In this document: in pieces, positions 1 to 7,497 of the stretch | Position numbering within the stretch: position 1 is the stretch's first letter | How the letters are laid out: each line of letters starts with the position of its first letter | NCBI GenBank assembly: GCA_937136425.1 | Contig: CAKZON010000114.1 | Span: forward strand, 1-64,000 | Direction of reading: 5' to 3' | Length of the DNA stretch: 64,000 bases | Origin: an uncultured Crocinitomix sp. | GTDB lineage: Bacteria; Bacteroidota; Bacteroidia; Flavobacteriales_D; Crocinitomicaceae | Program-made: the position numbers and the translations under genes | The notes under the pieces: generated by a model | The model's database searches: none | What the model was told of the DNA's origin: nothing | Seen by the model: only the letters and a program-made list of their open reading frames with translations

Positions 1-397
1 TTAATGAATGTTCTACTGAATTATTTGATTCAATAAGACTTATGAACTTATTAATCTCAGTTGTATTTGCCTTTACTTGAAGCATAGCATCCAAATACAT
101 TTCAAAATGACTTTTAGGTTCTCCTAACTCGTTAATATCACTCTCTTCTCCATGAACAATTTCATTTATGAATCTAGACAGTGTTGCATTTTTTGAAGGA
201 ACCCATGGAATTTGAACATTTGTCAATTTGATTTGTAGAGCTTTTAAAAGTGACATAAAGTCCCAAACTGCAAATACGTGATTTTCCATAAAAACTTTTA
301 TGTCTTCTACGCTCTTTAAATTTTCATAAAGATTATGATTTTGTAATTGATTCCGCAACTCTGAAATCTCACTTTCAATATGTTGTATTCTATTCAT
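1..397 (-). CDS. DUF3050 family protein, partial
   Basis: The gene runs off the left edge of the window, so only about the first 132 residues are visible. It starts at the ATG whose complement is at 395-397. The sequence carries the hallmark stretches [15 protein letters not shown] (about residues 41-55) and [11 protein letters not shown] (about 80-90), which I recognise as DUF3050, a family with a haem-oxygenase-like helical fold and no established reaction. The His and Glu residues in the second stretch are the sort of metal ligands used by that fold, but this is inference. It lies at the far end of the minus-strand accessory array and is probably a chromosomal or cassette gene; the missing 3' end prevents telling which. 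Confidence 0.8.
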   Translation of the reverse strand, partial: MNRIQHIESEISELRNQLQNHNLYENLKSVEDIKVFMENHVFAVWDFMSLLKALQIKLTNVQIPWVPSKNATLSRFINEIVHGEESDINELGEPKSHFEMYLDAMLQVKANTTEINKFISLIESNNSVEHSL

Positions 398-465
398 TCT
401 ATTATAAATTGTATCTGACGTTTAGTGTAAATTTTCGTTGCCGTAAGGTAGCACAAAAATGAAAT

Positions 466-1239
466 TTAAGTTTGTTGTGTTTTTATATTCTTCATTAACC
501 TAGTGGTGCACCATTCTGTTTCATTAACGATTATTGAATCAATTTTTTCATCAAACCTTATTTCATTTAGTGATGAAATGTTAAATTCCAATCGAAGTCT
601 TATTGATTGAATGAGAGCATCATGAGCTTGAATAGCCAGTGTTTTTAAATCGTAAGAAATTCTACCAGATTCTAATTGTAGACACAAATCTTGAAATTTA
701 TAAAATACATGTGTGTGCTCATCTACAGAATTGAATTGAACTCCTTTAGGGTTTATTGATTCATCCAACAACAGGTTTTCTAAAATAGGCTGTTCTATAA
801 GTGCTTTGGAAACTTCCAAAATGCAATAAAAATCACTTTTCCAGGAAGGGTCAGGTATATACCAAAGCAAGGCTCTTTCTAATGTTTCGTATATAAAATT
901 AAGTAGTATTTGGTTATCACTTATTTCAATTATAGAATCTAAATTGTTTTTCTCATGCGCCGAAGAATAACAAATAAAATTGATTAATTCCCTATGCGTT
1001 TCATTGAGTGATAAATTCAATTCGTCTTTTAGTACTGACAGAACTTCAGACTTTGATTCAAATGATATGCAGAGAAAAAAAAGTCTCAAAATATCATTCC
1101 TGACAGCCCATGGATATTTTAATTCAACTTCAGGCAGGTAGATATTAATCCATTCATATCGACTTTGAAGTAATTCTTGATTAATATTTAAATAACTCCA
1201 GTCTTCAACAGCGTTATTTCTTAGTGTTAAGCTAATCAT
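466..1239 (-). CDS. hypothetical protein, 257 aa
   Basis: I do not recognise this protein. It is a soluble, helix-rich, acidic sequence without signal peptide or membrane segment. It has a central run of leucine and isoleucine-rich helices and a Trp-rich patch near residue 125. The ATG at 1239 follows a short AT-rich leader (1240-1275), and the gene reads the same way as all neighbours up to 10 kb. About 68 bases separate its stop from the DUF3050 start; that gap contains ACGTTTAGTG and CGTTGCCG, which resemble the core triplets of the attC-like sites elsewhere in the region. It is therefore most likely a single-gene cassette. Function unknown. Confidence 0.6.
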   Translation of the reverse strand: MISLTLRNNAVEDWSYLNINQELLQSRYEWINIYLPEVELKYPWAVRNDILRLFFLCISFESKSEVLSVLKDELNLSLNETHRELINFICYSSAHEKNNLDSIIEISDNQILLNFIYETLERALLWYIPDPSWKSDFYCILEVSKALIEQPILENLLLDESINPKGVQFNSVDEHTHVFYKFQDLCLQLESGRISYDLKTLAIQAHDALIQSIRLRLEFNISSLNEIRFDEKIDSIIVNETEWCTTRLMKNIKTQQT

Positions 1240-1275
1240 ATTGAGGACAAATATAAGAGTTAAGAACCCTTTAAT

Positions 1276-1521
1276 CTAAATTTCAGGATATGCATTCACC
1301 ATTGCCTCTTGTTCGGTCATTTTCTCAACTTTAACAATTTTACCTAGCTCTATCGTAAGCCAAACATATGAATTAGGAAACCTGCAATTAATGGGCACAA
1401 TATTTTGCTTAACCCTTTGCAATCCACCTCCGTTATTATGTCCAAATCCGTATGCAACATGAATTTCAATCGTTCCAGGCTTTAGGCTTGCAAAAATTTT
1501 TCCTCTGGTTCTGGGTTGCAT
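1276..1521 (-). CDS. hypothetical small protein, 81 aa
   Basis: This is a short basic protein with a glycine-rich loop (FGHNNGGG, about residues 26-33) and a single Trp in a VWLTIELGK strand. The predicted pattern is mostly beta. No signal peptide or membrane helix is visible and I do not recognise the family. The start codon directly follows an A-rich leader, as is usual for Bacteroidota genes without a Shine-Dalgarno sequence. An attC-like segment (1568-1619) lies upstream, and the next gene begins 36 bases downstream. Size and setting fit a cassette gene. The reading frame could in principle be spurious, but its amino-acid composition looks protein-like. Confidence 0.5.
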   Translation of the reverse strand: MQPRTRGKIFASLKPGTIEIHVAYGFGHNNGGGLQRVKQNIVPINCRFPNSYVWLTIELGKIVKVEKMTEQEAMVNAYPEI

Positions 1522-1567
1522 TTTTTATTGTTTGTTTTTTTTGAATTAGAAGATTCTTTCGATTATT

Positions 1568-1619
1568 CGCAACGTTATGGCTAGGCTACATTTTAATTCC
1601 GTTTAGGAGTCGTTGTGGT
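1568..1619 (-). repeat. short attC-like segment A
   Basis: The segment between two cassette-like genes begins and ends with complementary cores on the minus strand: ACAACG near 1616 and CGTTGC near 1572. TAGCC and CTCCTA elements lie between them. It is much shorter than sites B-D and could be a degenerate or differently sized member. The assignment rests only on position and core resemblance. Confidence 0.3.
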
Positions 1620-1627
1620 GTCGTTTT

Positions 1628-1879
1628 TTATTCTTTGCCATCTCGAACGGTATCTCTCGCTTTCTTTAAAATTTCTTTATAATCTGCTCGAAATAGCTCA
1701 CTTAATTCTTTTTCTAAAATACATTCTAAATCCCAAAGAACTCTATGCTCCGATTGGTCTTCAAAACTGGTTAAGTTGTCATTCTCGTTAAATCTGCAGA
1801 GAAATTCGAAAAGGACGATTGCTTCATCCTTAGTCAATTCGATATTTACTTTTTTGTCAGCCATTTTTTTTCTTTCCAC
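1628..1879 (-). CDS. small conserved-looking acidic protein, 83 aa
   Basis: The protein has a regular pattern: a strand-forming lead (KVNIELTKDEAIVLFEFL), then RFNEND, then an EHRVLWDLECILEKEL helix. This layout of a small helical protein with an acidic amphipathic C-terminal helix is one I have seen in many unannotated short genes of bacterial accessory regions, but I cannot attach a function. Translation may start at 1879 or five codons later at MADKK; the second start fits the family length better. It sits between attC-like sites A and B and overlaps a possible 34-codon reading frame at its 5' end. Confidence 0.6.
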   Translation of the reverse strand: MERKKMADKKVNIELTKDEAIVLFEFLCRFNENDNLTSFEDQSEHRVLWDLECILEKELSELFRADYKEILKKARDTVRDGKE

Positions 1880-1950
1880 AATTCATTCATATATGGTGTC
1901 ACTTTCCAACTGTTGGTAAGATTCTCGCCAAAACAACTCCAATAAAACAT
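1846..1950 (-). CDS. possible overlapping 34-aa ORF
   Basis: An ATG at 1950 opens a 34-codon frame rich in aromatic residues (start MFYWSCFGEN). It ends inside the first codons of the following 83-aa gene in another frame. The frame stays open about 17 codons upstream of that ATG, so the stretch could also be the tail of a lost gene. Its composition looks more protein-like than the usual noncoding AT-rich spacer. Real expression is unproven. Confidence 0.2.
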   Translation of the reverse strand: MFYWSCFGENLTNSWKVTPYMNELWKEKKWLTKK

Positions 1951-2001
1951 TGTGTATTCGTGAATTTCAAAGTCCCGTATTATTCTTTGTTTTAATTGTT
2001 T

Positions 2002-2132
2002 CTAACGGTCTTGTATATGAAAAGTAGCGAATTTCTACTCACTAACCTTTCAGTTTAGCACTGACCTTAAATTTATAAAATTCATTTTTGTTTAAGCACT
2101 TAAACAGCTATTTTTTATATACGTTGTTGTAG
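2002..2132 (-). repeat. attC-like inverted-repeat site B
   Basis: Two imperfect arms, CTAACGGTCTTGTATATG (from 2002) and TATATACGTTGTTGTAG (to 2132), pair with GTATAT and AGTAGC/GCTATT blocks. The centre holds CCTTTCAGTTTAGCACTGA (near 2046-2065), the inner motif shared with sites C and D. On the minus strand the site begins within the last codons of the GNAT gene and ends with a GTTAGAA core. Cores, arm pairing and gene-following position match the logic of an integron attC, though no integrase gene is present in the window. Confidence 0.5.
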
Positions 2133-2695
2133 TTAGTTATCTCCCACTCATCTCTTAAAATTCCATAGCTTACAGAATCGAAATATTCTCCATTTACAAT
2201 TCTAGCTTTTCTATACCTTGCTTCTTCTTTCATCTCTAACTTTTTTGCTAGTTTAATCATACCTATATTCCCAGACCAAGTCGTAATTCCAAGTCTGACA
2301 ATATCATCTTTAGCTATAAAAACTTCATTTATCCATAACTTAAGAGCTGTATAACCAATTCCTTTATTCCAAAACTTATCATTAAAAATAACGATACCTA
2401 TTTCAAGCCAATTAGTCTCTTTAGATTTCCAATACCAACTGACTTCTCCAATCATTTCATTTTCTTTATTGGTAATAATTCTAATATTTTCCAAAACTTC
2501 ACTTCCTCTTTGAAATTTTAACTTTAATGCTTGTATTTGTTGTTCAATTTTTTTCTCTGAGGATTTCTTAAAATAAGGACCATTTAATAAATGATAGTTA
2601 TGCTTAGGATGCTTCCAATATTTATAATCATCAAGGTTCTCTACTTTAAGTTTTTTAAGTAGCACTTTATCATTATGTTCTTTATATTTTGTCAT
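2108..2695 (-). CDS. GNAT-family N-acetyltransferase (RimJ/RimL-like)
   Basis: A 195-residue protein with the GNAT layout. An N-terminal region leads into an IGEVSWYWKS strand, the LEIGIVIFNDKFWNKGIGYTA segment (about residues 97-117) is motif A with the acetyl-CoA loop, and a conserved NIGMIKLAKKLEMKEEA helix-turn forms motif B (about 143-159). This resembles RimJ/RimL-type transferases acting on protein N-termini or small amines; the substrate cannot be read from sequence. It ends inside the left arm of site B, so the last few residues are encoded by the recombination-like site. It lies 6 bases after the 89-aa gene and likely shares a transcript with that gene and the decarboxylase. Confidence 0.8.
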   Translation of the reverse strand: MTKYKEHNDKVLLKKLKVENLDDYKYWKHPKHNYHLLNGPYFKKSSEKKIEQQIQALKLKFQRGSEVLENIRIITNKENEMIGEVSWYWKSKETNWLEIGIVIFNDKFWNKGIGYTALKLWINEVFIAKDDIVRLGITTWSGNIGMIKLAKKLEMKEEARYRKARIVNGEYFDSVSYGILRDEWEITNYNNVYKK

Positions 2696-2701
2696 TCTAC
2701 T

Positions 2702-2971
2702 TTAGTCTGTAAAAAAGAAATCAAAGACCAAGTTAACTTGGTCTTTGAAATTTTGAGTTAATAAATTACTTCTAAATAAATAACCCAAGGTAATATCTTC
2801 AATAATAACTTTATCTATATTATTTTTAGTAATTATCGCTTTCAATTCATTTGCATTGTTTTTTGTAACTGAAGAACCAATAAATTGACCATTAGAGGTA
2901 AAACAAGTAGGTACTTTTTTTCTGATTTCAGTTATGATTTCAAATCTGAGTATTTTTTCACTTTCTAACAT
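2702..2971 (-). CDS. hypothetical small protein, 89 aa
   Basis: I do not recognise this protein. It alternates short strands and helices, with a VTKNNANELKAIITKNNIDK segment and an aromatic C-terminus ending in FDFFFTD. No signal peptide or membrane helix is evident. It lies 14 bases downstream of the PLP decarboxylase and 6 bases upstream of the GNAT gene on the same strand, so the three are probably cotranscribed. The context suggests an accessory role next to an amine-producing enzyme and an acetyltransferase, but this is speculative. Confidence 0.55.
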   Translation of the reverse strand: MLESEKILRFEIITEIRKKVPTCFTSNGQFIGSSVTKNNANELKAIITKNNIDKVIIEDITLGYLFRSNLLTQNFKDQVNLVFDFFFTD

Positions 2972-2985
2972 AGTATGAATTTCAT

Positions 2986-4362
2986 TTAATTAAACTGATT
3001 TACAACTTTAAGCAATGCTTCCATACTCATGTCAATATCTTTTTTAGTGGTTGACCATCCAACTGTACTAATTCGCATAGCTTCTTTACCATGCCAATTG
3101 GTACCACCAAACCAAGCAGTTCCTTCTTTTTGAATGGCTTTTATTACTGCTTTTGTTTTTTCATCAGAGCCAAATGAAACCATTACCTGATTAAGCTCTA
3201 CTTTGTTTAAGATTTCAAAGCCTTCTTCTCTTAATCTTCGCTCAAAATACTTAGCTAAATCACAAGATTTGCCTATCATATCCGAGACACCTTGTCGCCC
3301 TAAACTTTTTAAGGCTGCCCAAACCTCTGTTCCTCTAGCTCTTCTTGAAGTTTCTAAAGTTCTGTTCATTGGGTCATCATTACCTTGAACGAGGTAATTA
3401 CCTTTTAAAGTTAGAGCTTTTTTAATAACCATTTCATCTTTGTAAAATGCCATACCAGAATCATAAGGTACATTCAGCCATTTATGAGCGTCCGTAGCCC
3501 ATGAATCTGCTTTCTCAAAGCCTTTCATTAAATACTTTAATTTTGGATTTGAAGCAGCCCATAAGCCAAAAGCTCCATCTATATGTACCCAAGCATTATA
3601 TTTTTTGGCTTTTTCAATAATAACATCAAAAGGATCAAAAGCTCCTGAATCTACATTTCCTGCCTGTAAACAAATAATAGTTGGTTCATCTCTAAACTCT
3701 GGAAGTTTACTAGCATCAATTGCACCATTATCATCTACTGGAATTTTTTCTATTTGAGCATTTCCAATACCTATCGCCCTTAAAGCTCTTAGCATAGTGG
3801 TATGTACTTCTTCACCAACAAGAACTCTAATTTTTGGAGCTCCAAATACTCCATTGGTTTGAATATCCCATCCATATTGTTCTAATACATGATTTCTGGC
3901 ACCAAGTAAACAAACCATATCAGCGGTTGTAGTACCAGTTACAAAGGAACAACGTGTCTGTTTGGGTAAATGTAAAACGTCAACCAGCCATTTTTCAGCC
4001 ACTTGTTCTAATTTACATGCTAGTGGAGAAAGTACTGCCATGTTAGGCAATTGATCCCAAGCAGCAGCCAACCATTGAGCTGCTACGGTAACAGGTAAGT
4101 TTGCACCGGTTACAAATCCAAAAAATCGTGGACTTATTGTTACCATAGCCCCCTTACTACCAATATCCTCTAGTTCTTCAATAACCTTTTTAGATGGCAT
4201 TGGAATTTCAGGAAAAGGACCATCTAATAAAGAAAGATTTCTAAGGGCTTCATCCGTTGGCTCAATAGCTCTTGTTTGTGCTTCATTTAAAAAAGCTATT
4301 GCTTTTTGTGCAGCATAATTTAAAGTTTCATCTCTTTCAGAGAGTATTTTACGTACATCCAT
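2986..4362 (-). CDS. PLP-dependent group II amino-acid decarboxylase
   Basis: The 458-residue length and motifs fit the pyridoxal-phosphate decarboxylase family that includes glutamate, aromatic amino acid and diaminobutyrate decarboxylases. Visible features are His187 in GEEVHTTM (ring stacking), Asp262 in HIDGAFGLWA (pyridine nitrogen contact) and Lys294 in TDAHKWLNVPYDSG (Schiff base). The family removes the alpha-carboxyl group of an amino acid to yield an amine and CO2. The substrate cannot be deduced. The gene lies between an AraC-type regulator (66 bases upstream, same strand) and a small protein plus acetyltransferase, suggesting an inducible amine-forming and amine-acetylating unit. 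It is unusually large cargo for a cassette-like region. Confidence 0.9.
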   Translation of the reverse strand: MDVRKILSERDETLNYAAQKAIAFLNEAQTRAIEPTDEALRNLSLLDGPFPEIPMPSKKVIEELEDIGSKGAMVTISPRFFGFVTGANLPVTVAAQWLAAAWDQLPNMAVLSPLACKLEQVAEKWLVDVLHLPKQTRCSFVTGTTTADMVCLLGARNHVLEQYGWDIQTNGVFGAPKIRVLVGEEVHTTMLRALRAIGIGNAQIEKIPVDDNGAIDASKLPEFRDEPTIICLQAGNVDSGAFDPFDVIIEKAKKYNAWVHIDGAFGLWAASNPKLKYLMKGFEKADSWATDAHKWLNVPYDSGMAFYKDEMVIKKALTLKGNYLVQGNDDPMNRTLETSRRARGTEVWAALKSLGRQGVSDMIGKSCDLAKYFERRLREEGFEILNKVELNQVMVSFGSDEKTKAVIKAIQKEGTAWFGGTNWHGKEAMRISTVGWSTTKKDIDMSMEALLKVVNQFN

Positions 4363-4428
4363 TTTTTATTCTGTTTTAATGAGAAACAAAATTAAAATAG
4401 TGAGACCTTAAAAAATTGTATAATCTTG

Positions 4429-5277
4429 TTATTGGGAAATGGAAGACTGATATTGTTTGGGTGTGATACCTAAAAACGATTTGAAATTTCTTGTGAAGTG
4501 ACTTTGGTCGAAGAACCCAACCATGTAGCCTACTTCTGTAACAGAGTTTTTAAACTTCAATAATTCCTGAGCTTTATTGAGTCTTATGTTCATCAAATAC
4601 TTATGTGGAGGAATACCAATAGATTTTGAAAAAACTCTATTTAAATAATAAGTGCTTAAACCAGAAACCTCCGACAATTGTTCTAATGTTATTTTGGAAT
4701 CAAAATAGGTATGTAAATAATCTTTTATACGGTTAGTGATGATGGAGTTTGTAGAAATTTCGCCTGCTTTTACTTTACTTGAACTGTGACTTTTTATGAG
4801 ATAAGCAAATGTTTCATAAAAACAATTTTGATTTTGAATAGTATCAAACTGATTCGAAAAAAGATAATTATGTAGATGTAATAATTGTTCTTCTAGATGA
4901 TTATCTTTTACAGTAACCTTATCAAAATTTGGAAGAGAAACTTCATCCTGTGCTATATCATTTGCAATCTGTTGAAAAACTTCTGGCTGTACATTAAAAG
5001 TTCTATACCTGTAGCCTTTGTCATCAATGTTTTTGTTGCTATGGATTCTCTCAGGATTTATCATTGAAATATGCCCCTTAGAAATTATTTTTTCTTTAGG
5101 TGATTTTGGACAATATGATTGCACACCACTTTCCATTACTCCAATAATAAATTCAGGGTGATAATGTAAAGAAGCTTTATTCGACTTGAAATTAGCGTCC
5201 ATTAACTCAACTCCAGAAATATCATTATTAACATGAAATTTCAAGATGTTGCTTTTTATGTTTTTTGCTTCTTTCAT
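4429..5277 (-). CDS. AraC-family transcriptional regulator
   Basis: The 282-residue protein has an N-terminal cupin-like sensor region (about residues 15-150, with LHYHPEFIIGVMESG typical of AraC_binding) and a C-terminal double helix-turn-helix (about 180-280). The latter includes ITLEQLSEVSGLSTYYLNRVFSKSIG and the classic second-helix signature VGFFDQSHFTRNFKSFLGITPKQY. It probably senses a small molecule and controls the decarboxylase just downstream, the usual AraC arrangement. The ATG at 5277 lies 10 bases past the junction of the 238-bp repeat copy 1, making this the first gene after that site. Inducer unknown. Confidence 0.88.
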   Translation of the reverse strand: MKEAKNIKSNILKFHVNNDISGVELMDANFKSNKASLHYHPEFIIGVMESGVQSYCPKSPKEKIISKGHISMINPERIHSNKNIDDKGYRYRTFNVQPEVFQQIANDIAQDEVSLPNFDKVTVKDNHLEEQLLHLHNYLFSNQFDTIQNQNCFYETFAYLIKSHSSSKVKAGEISTNSIITNRIKDYLHTYFDSKITLEQLSEVSGLSTYYLNRVFSKSIGIPPHKYLMNIRLNKAQELLKFKNSVTEVGYMVGFFDQSHFTRNFKSFLGITPKQYQSSISQ

Positions 5278-5287
5278 AATTAACTAC

Positions 5288-5525
5288 AACACCCAAATAA
5301 ACACACCTTCCAAGTGTAAACGTTTGTAAATGCTTATTTCGGGTTAATTTTCTACTAAAAATACGCAAAGATTCAATTCTAACGTGACATTTGGCAAAAA
5401 ACATGTTGATATAAGTGTAAAAACCCAATCCGTTCACTCCCAACTAATTCTTCAATAAAAAAGTTTTAGCCTTGCCTTGGTTGGAAATCGTTATAATGAT
5501 TGTTTTGTCTTTGAATTTTACCTGA
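5288..5525 (-). repeat. 238-bp direct repeat, copy 1
   Basis: This segment matches 9879-10116 without gaps and with about a dozen mismatches. The first 107 bases (5288-5394) are identical. On the minus strand it consists of the last codons of an FG-GAP/ASPIC protein gene, its stop codon, and about 155 noncoding bases ending in GGGTGTT. Homology stops exactly after that GTT, where this copy continues GTAG and the other continues ATGC. The noncoding part is better conserved than the coding part, pointing to selection on a site rather than to a merely recent duplication. Confidence 0.9.
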
Positions 5526-5584
5526 TCATAATTATATGCAAAGAATATGGAATCACCAGAATTTACTGACTGAATGGAATTTGA
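5444..5584 (-). pseudogene. 3' remnant of an FG-GAP/ASPIC lipoprotein gene
   Basis: Read on the minus strand, this fragment encodes about 46 residues ending in QVKFKDKTIIITISNQ and AKTFLLKN. This is nearly the same C-terminus as the intact 1103-residue protein at 10035-13346. Upstream of 5584 the frame is closed by a stop (5585-5587) and similarity fades. The residues just before the shared block (SGDSIFF) resemble but do not copy the intact gene, so this is probably the tail of a diverged paralog, not a very recent partial duplication. Confidence 0.75.
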
Positions 5585-5754
5585 TTACTTAATGCGAGTA
5601 ATTAAGGAAAATCATGAATTAAAGCAGGTTAATATTGAAGATTTACGGTTCTTTTTGTAGGAAGAGACGCAAACAGATGAATTAAAAATCGTTCTCGTAG
5701 AGAATTTAAAATTGACGAAGGAGATCTCGCTGAAAAAATAAATGATGGATTCAT
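5526..5754. other. gene-free debris next to the repeat
   Basis: Apart from the pseudogene tail, this stretch has only short broken frames. On the plus strand a 28-codon frame starts at the ATG near 5577 and stops near 5660, and another protein-like frame follows to about 5770 in a different phase. They look like pieces of a decayed gene, but I could not identify it. No attC-like arms were seen here. Confidence 0.35.
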
Positions 5755-6474
5755 CTATATTAAGTCTATAATCAGAATATTGGTGTGTTCACTTTTAATT
5801 TCGTTCTTGACATTGCTAAACTGAATAAGGTAACTGTCAGCGCAATAACAGAACAGATAATCATATGGGAATGTTATTTTCTGATACCAATCCCCTTTTT
5901 GTTCTATCTTTTGATACTCCTTATAGATAATAGGAATTTCTTCCTCTAAGGCTATTTGAATTCGTGATTCATTTTTTCTTGCTTCTTTTAATACGTTTGC
6001 TTCGGCAATATAAGTTTGGAGCTCATCATAAATGGCATCTGTTTTTATGACGAAATCTGCTGAAAGAAGAATCATATAATCAACAAACATTAAAAATACA
6101 TTTCGTTTTACGTTGTATTTAAAATCACCTATAAAATGATCGTTTAAATGAGTCATAAGAGCATATGCCTCGTCCCTTCGGACAGAAATAATTTCTTTGA
6201 TTCCATAGCAATTAAGGGCATTATCTTCTTCCTCGAAATTAATAATTGTACGAATATATTCAATTATAGCCAATAGATTTTCAGGGTCTATTTGATTTAT
6301 ATCATTTGAAATTACGTTTATTGTTTCATCAAAACATGAAGAAGTAATCCATTTTTCTGAAGCACAAAATTTTTTAAATGAAACAGGCGATTTAGCATGA
6401 TCTTTCAAATCGGGCAGAAGAATTTCTTTTGCTTTTACTTTGTCTAATTTATAAAACCATGTATCTCTTCCCAT
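5755..6474 (-). CDS. hypothetical protein, 239 aa
   Basis: I do not recognise this protein. It is a helix-rich, acidic, apparently cytosolic sequence starting MGRDTWFYKL. Early cysteines (CASEKW, SSCFDE) and a FCYCADSYLIQF segment near the C-terminus do not form an obvious metal site. No signal peptide is present, although a hydrophobic helix (about residues 125-140, NVFLMFVDYMILLSADF) could be buried. It is the last gene before the decayed segment adjoining repeat copy 1, and it follows a short core-like segment (6478-6517). It is probably a cassette gene of unknown function. Confidence 0.6.
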   Translation of the reverse strand: MGRDTWFYKLDKVKAKEILLPDLKDHAKSPVSFKKFCASEKWITSSCFDETINVISNDINQIDPENLLAIIEYIRTIINFEEEDNALNCYGIKEIISVRRDEAYALMTHLNDHFIGDFKYNVKRNVFLMFVDYMILLSADFVIKTDAIYDELQTYIAEANVLKEARKNESRIQIALEEEIPIIYKEYQKIEQKGDWYQKITFPYDYLFCYCADSYLIQFSNVKNEIKSEHTNILIIDLI

Positions 6475-6477
6475 TTT

Positions 6478-6517
6478 TTTAACGTCATTTTATTCAGTTC
6501 TCGCCAAACGTTATCTG
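6478..6517 (-). repeat. minimal core-like segment between cassette genes
   Basis: On the minus strand GATAACG follows the end of the 151-aa gene and ACGTTAAA occurs about 30 bases later, directly before the next start codon. The TAAC and GTTA cores are in the same order and orientation as in the longer sites, but the pairing arms are almost absent. This may be a collapsed attC-like site or coincidence. Confidence 0.25.
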
Positions 6518-6966
6518 CTTTTTTCCTCCTTCAATTTATAGCCTTTAAATGCGCATCTATTCCAGCTAAATTTTGTCAAAATTCCGTTTTCGTGTAAATC
6601 TTCAATTGATTTAATCCAATCTTCTTCGCTAATTTTTGATTCAGAATTCAAACTTTTGAAATGCGCGAATGACCAATAAATATCAATTTCCTCAATATCC
6701 AAATAATCGACTTTTTCAACATGTTTTGGTATAAAATCGAATTCAATTATTTCATTATCACATTCTATCCTGACACCAACCCCGTGTTTGCTCCATTTGC
6801 TAATCCCGAAATCAGGTATTGAACCAGAATAGATTGGTTCTCCGTTACTAGGGTTTTTCTTGAACCAACTATCTAATGCTTCATTCCAAGTTATCCAAAG
6901 GTCTTGGGTTCTTTTAAGATACTTTCTTAGATGTTCTTCAACTATTTGATGGGTTGTTTTATTCAA
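6511..6966 (-). CDS. DUF6896-like protein, 151 aa
   Basis: The pattern GVGVRIECDNEIIEFDF, followed by IDIYWSFAHF, resembles the DUF6896 layout: a small alpha/beta protein with a compact beta sheet ending in a Trp- and Phe-containing strand. The assignment is from memory and moderate at best. No secretion signal is visible. The N-terminus is helical and contains two Trp residues in a DLWITWNEALDSWF stretch. It stands alone between short spacers in the minus-strand array, so it is probably an independent cassette. Proteins of this kind often turn up singly near polymorphic-toxin or cassette loci, but no toxin is visible here. Confidence 0.5.
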   Translation of the reverse strand: MNKTTHQIVEEHLRKYLKRTQDLWITWNEALDSWFKKNPSNGEPIYSGSIPDFGISKWSKHGVGVRIECDNEIIEFDFIPKHVEKVDYLDIEEIDIYWSFAHFKSLNSESKISEEDWIKSIEDLHENGILTKFSWNRCAFKGYKLKEEKSR

Positions 6967-7037
6967 TTTGTACGAGTTACGTTTTATCTAATTTTTATTA
7001 TCATTCGATTATTGTGAAAATAAATCACTTACATAAT

Positions 7038-7286
7038 TTATCTAAATATTTTAATAAATTCAGGTTCTTTCTCTTTATTTGCAGTACTAAAGTAACATCT
7101 AAATTCCGCATACTTTTGTTTAATAAAAAGAGAATCTGTCTCCTGTAAACCATGTCTCAGTAATTCGTCAACCATTTGGTAAATGTACTTATACCAAGAT
7201 TGTGCACTCGATATATCAAAATAGCCTTCATATAGGCTCAAATATTTATTGATTTGGGTGTCTAAATTTGTTTTATATGAATCCAT
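7038..7286 (-). CDS. hypothetical small protein, 82 aa
   Basis: A small helical protein with a Tyr- and Leu-rich N-terminal half (INKYLSLYEGYF) and a YKYIYQMVDELLRHG helix. I do not recognise it. No signal peptide is seen. It begins 13 bases after the inner end of attC-like site C, as expected of the first gene following such a site. It is followed by a 71-base spacer that contains no clear second site. It may be part of the same cassette as the next gene or the sole gene of a short cassette. Confidence 0.5.
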   Translation of the reverse strand: MDSYKTNLDTQINKYLSLYEGYFDISSAQSWYKYIYQMVDELLRHGLQETDSLFIKQKYAEFRCYFSTANKEKEPEFIKIFR

Positions 7287-7298
7287 TATGTTGTGATT

Positions 7299-7497
7299 AC
7301 GTACAACGTTTAGTATATGGCAAGTAGTGTAGAAGAAAGCAATAAACTTTCAAGTTTGCACTGAGCCAAAACGTTGTATTTTGTTTTTAAATTTATTCAT
7401 TCTTAAAAGCCAAATCAACGATTTGGCGGTGTTTGTAAATAGCACTGAACTTTCGTAAAACAATGAACAACCTATTTGCTATATACAGTGTTACATG
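7299..7497 (-). repeat. attC-like inverted-repeat site C
   Basis: The outer arms ACAACGTTTAGTATATGGC (from 7301) and GCTATATACAGTGTTACA (to about 7495) are imperfect inverted copies with matching TATA, GCAAGTAG/CTATTTGC and core blocks. Inside are ACTTTCAAGTTTGCACTGA, homologous to the inner motif of sites B and D, and an internal perfect hairpin GCCAAATC-AAC-GATTTGGC. On the minus strand the site starts at the stop codon of the 141-aa gene with ATGTAAC and ends with CGTTGTAC. At about 200 bp it is larger than the other sites. Confidence 0.55.

Noticed and set aside
6954-7148. Plus-strand 64-codon frame between cassette genes
   Set aside because: Composition is dominated by Phe, Leu, Ile and Ser codons typical of AT-rich noncoding spacers, and it overlaps the antisense gene at 7038.
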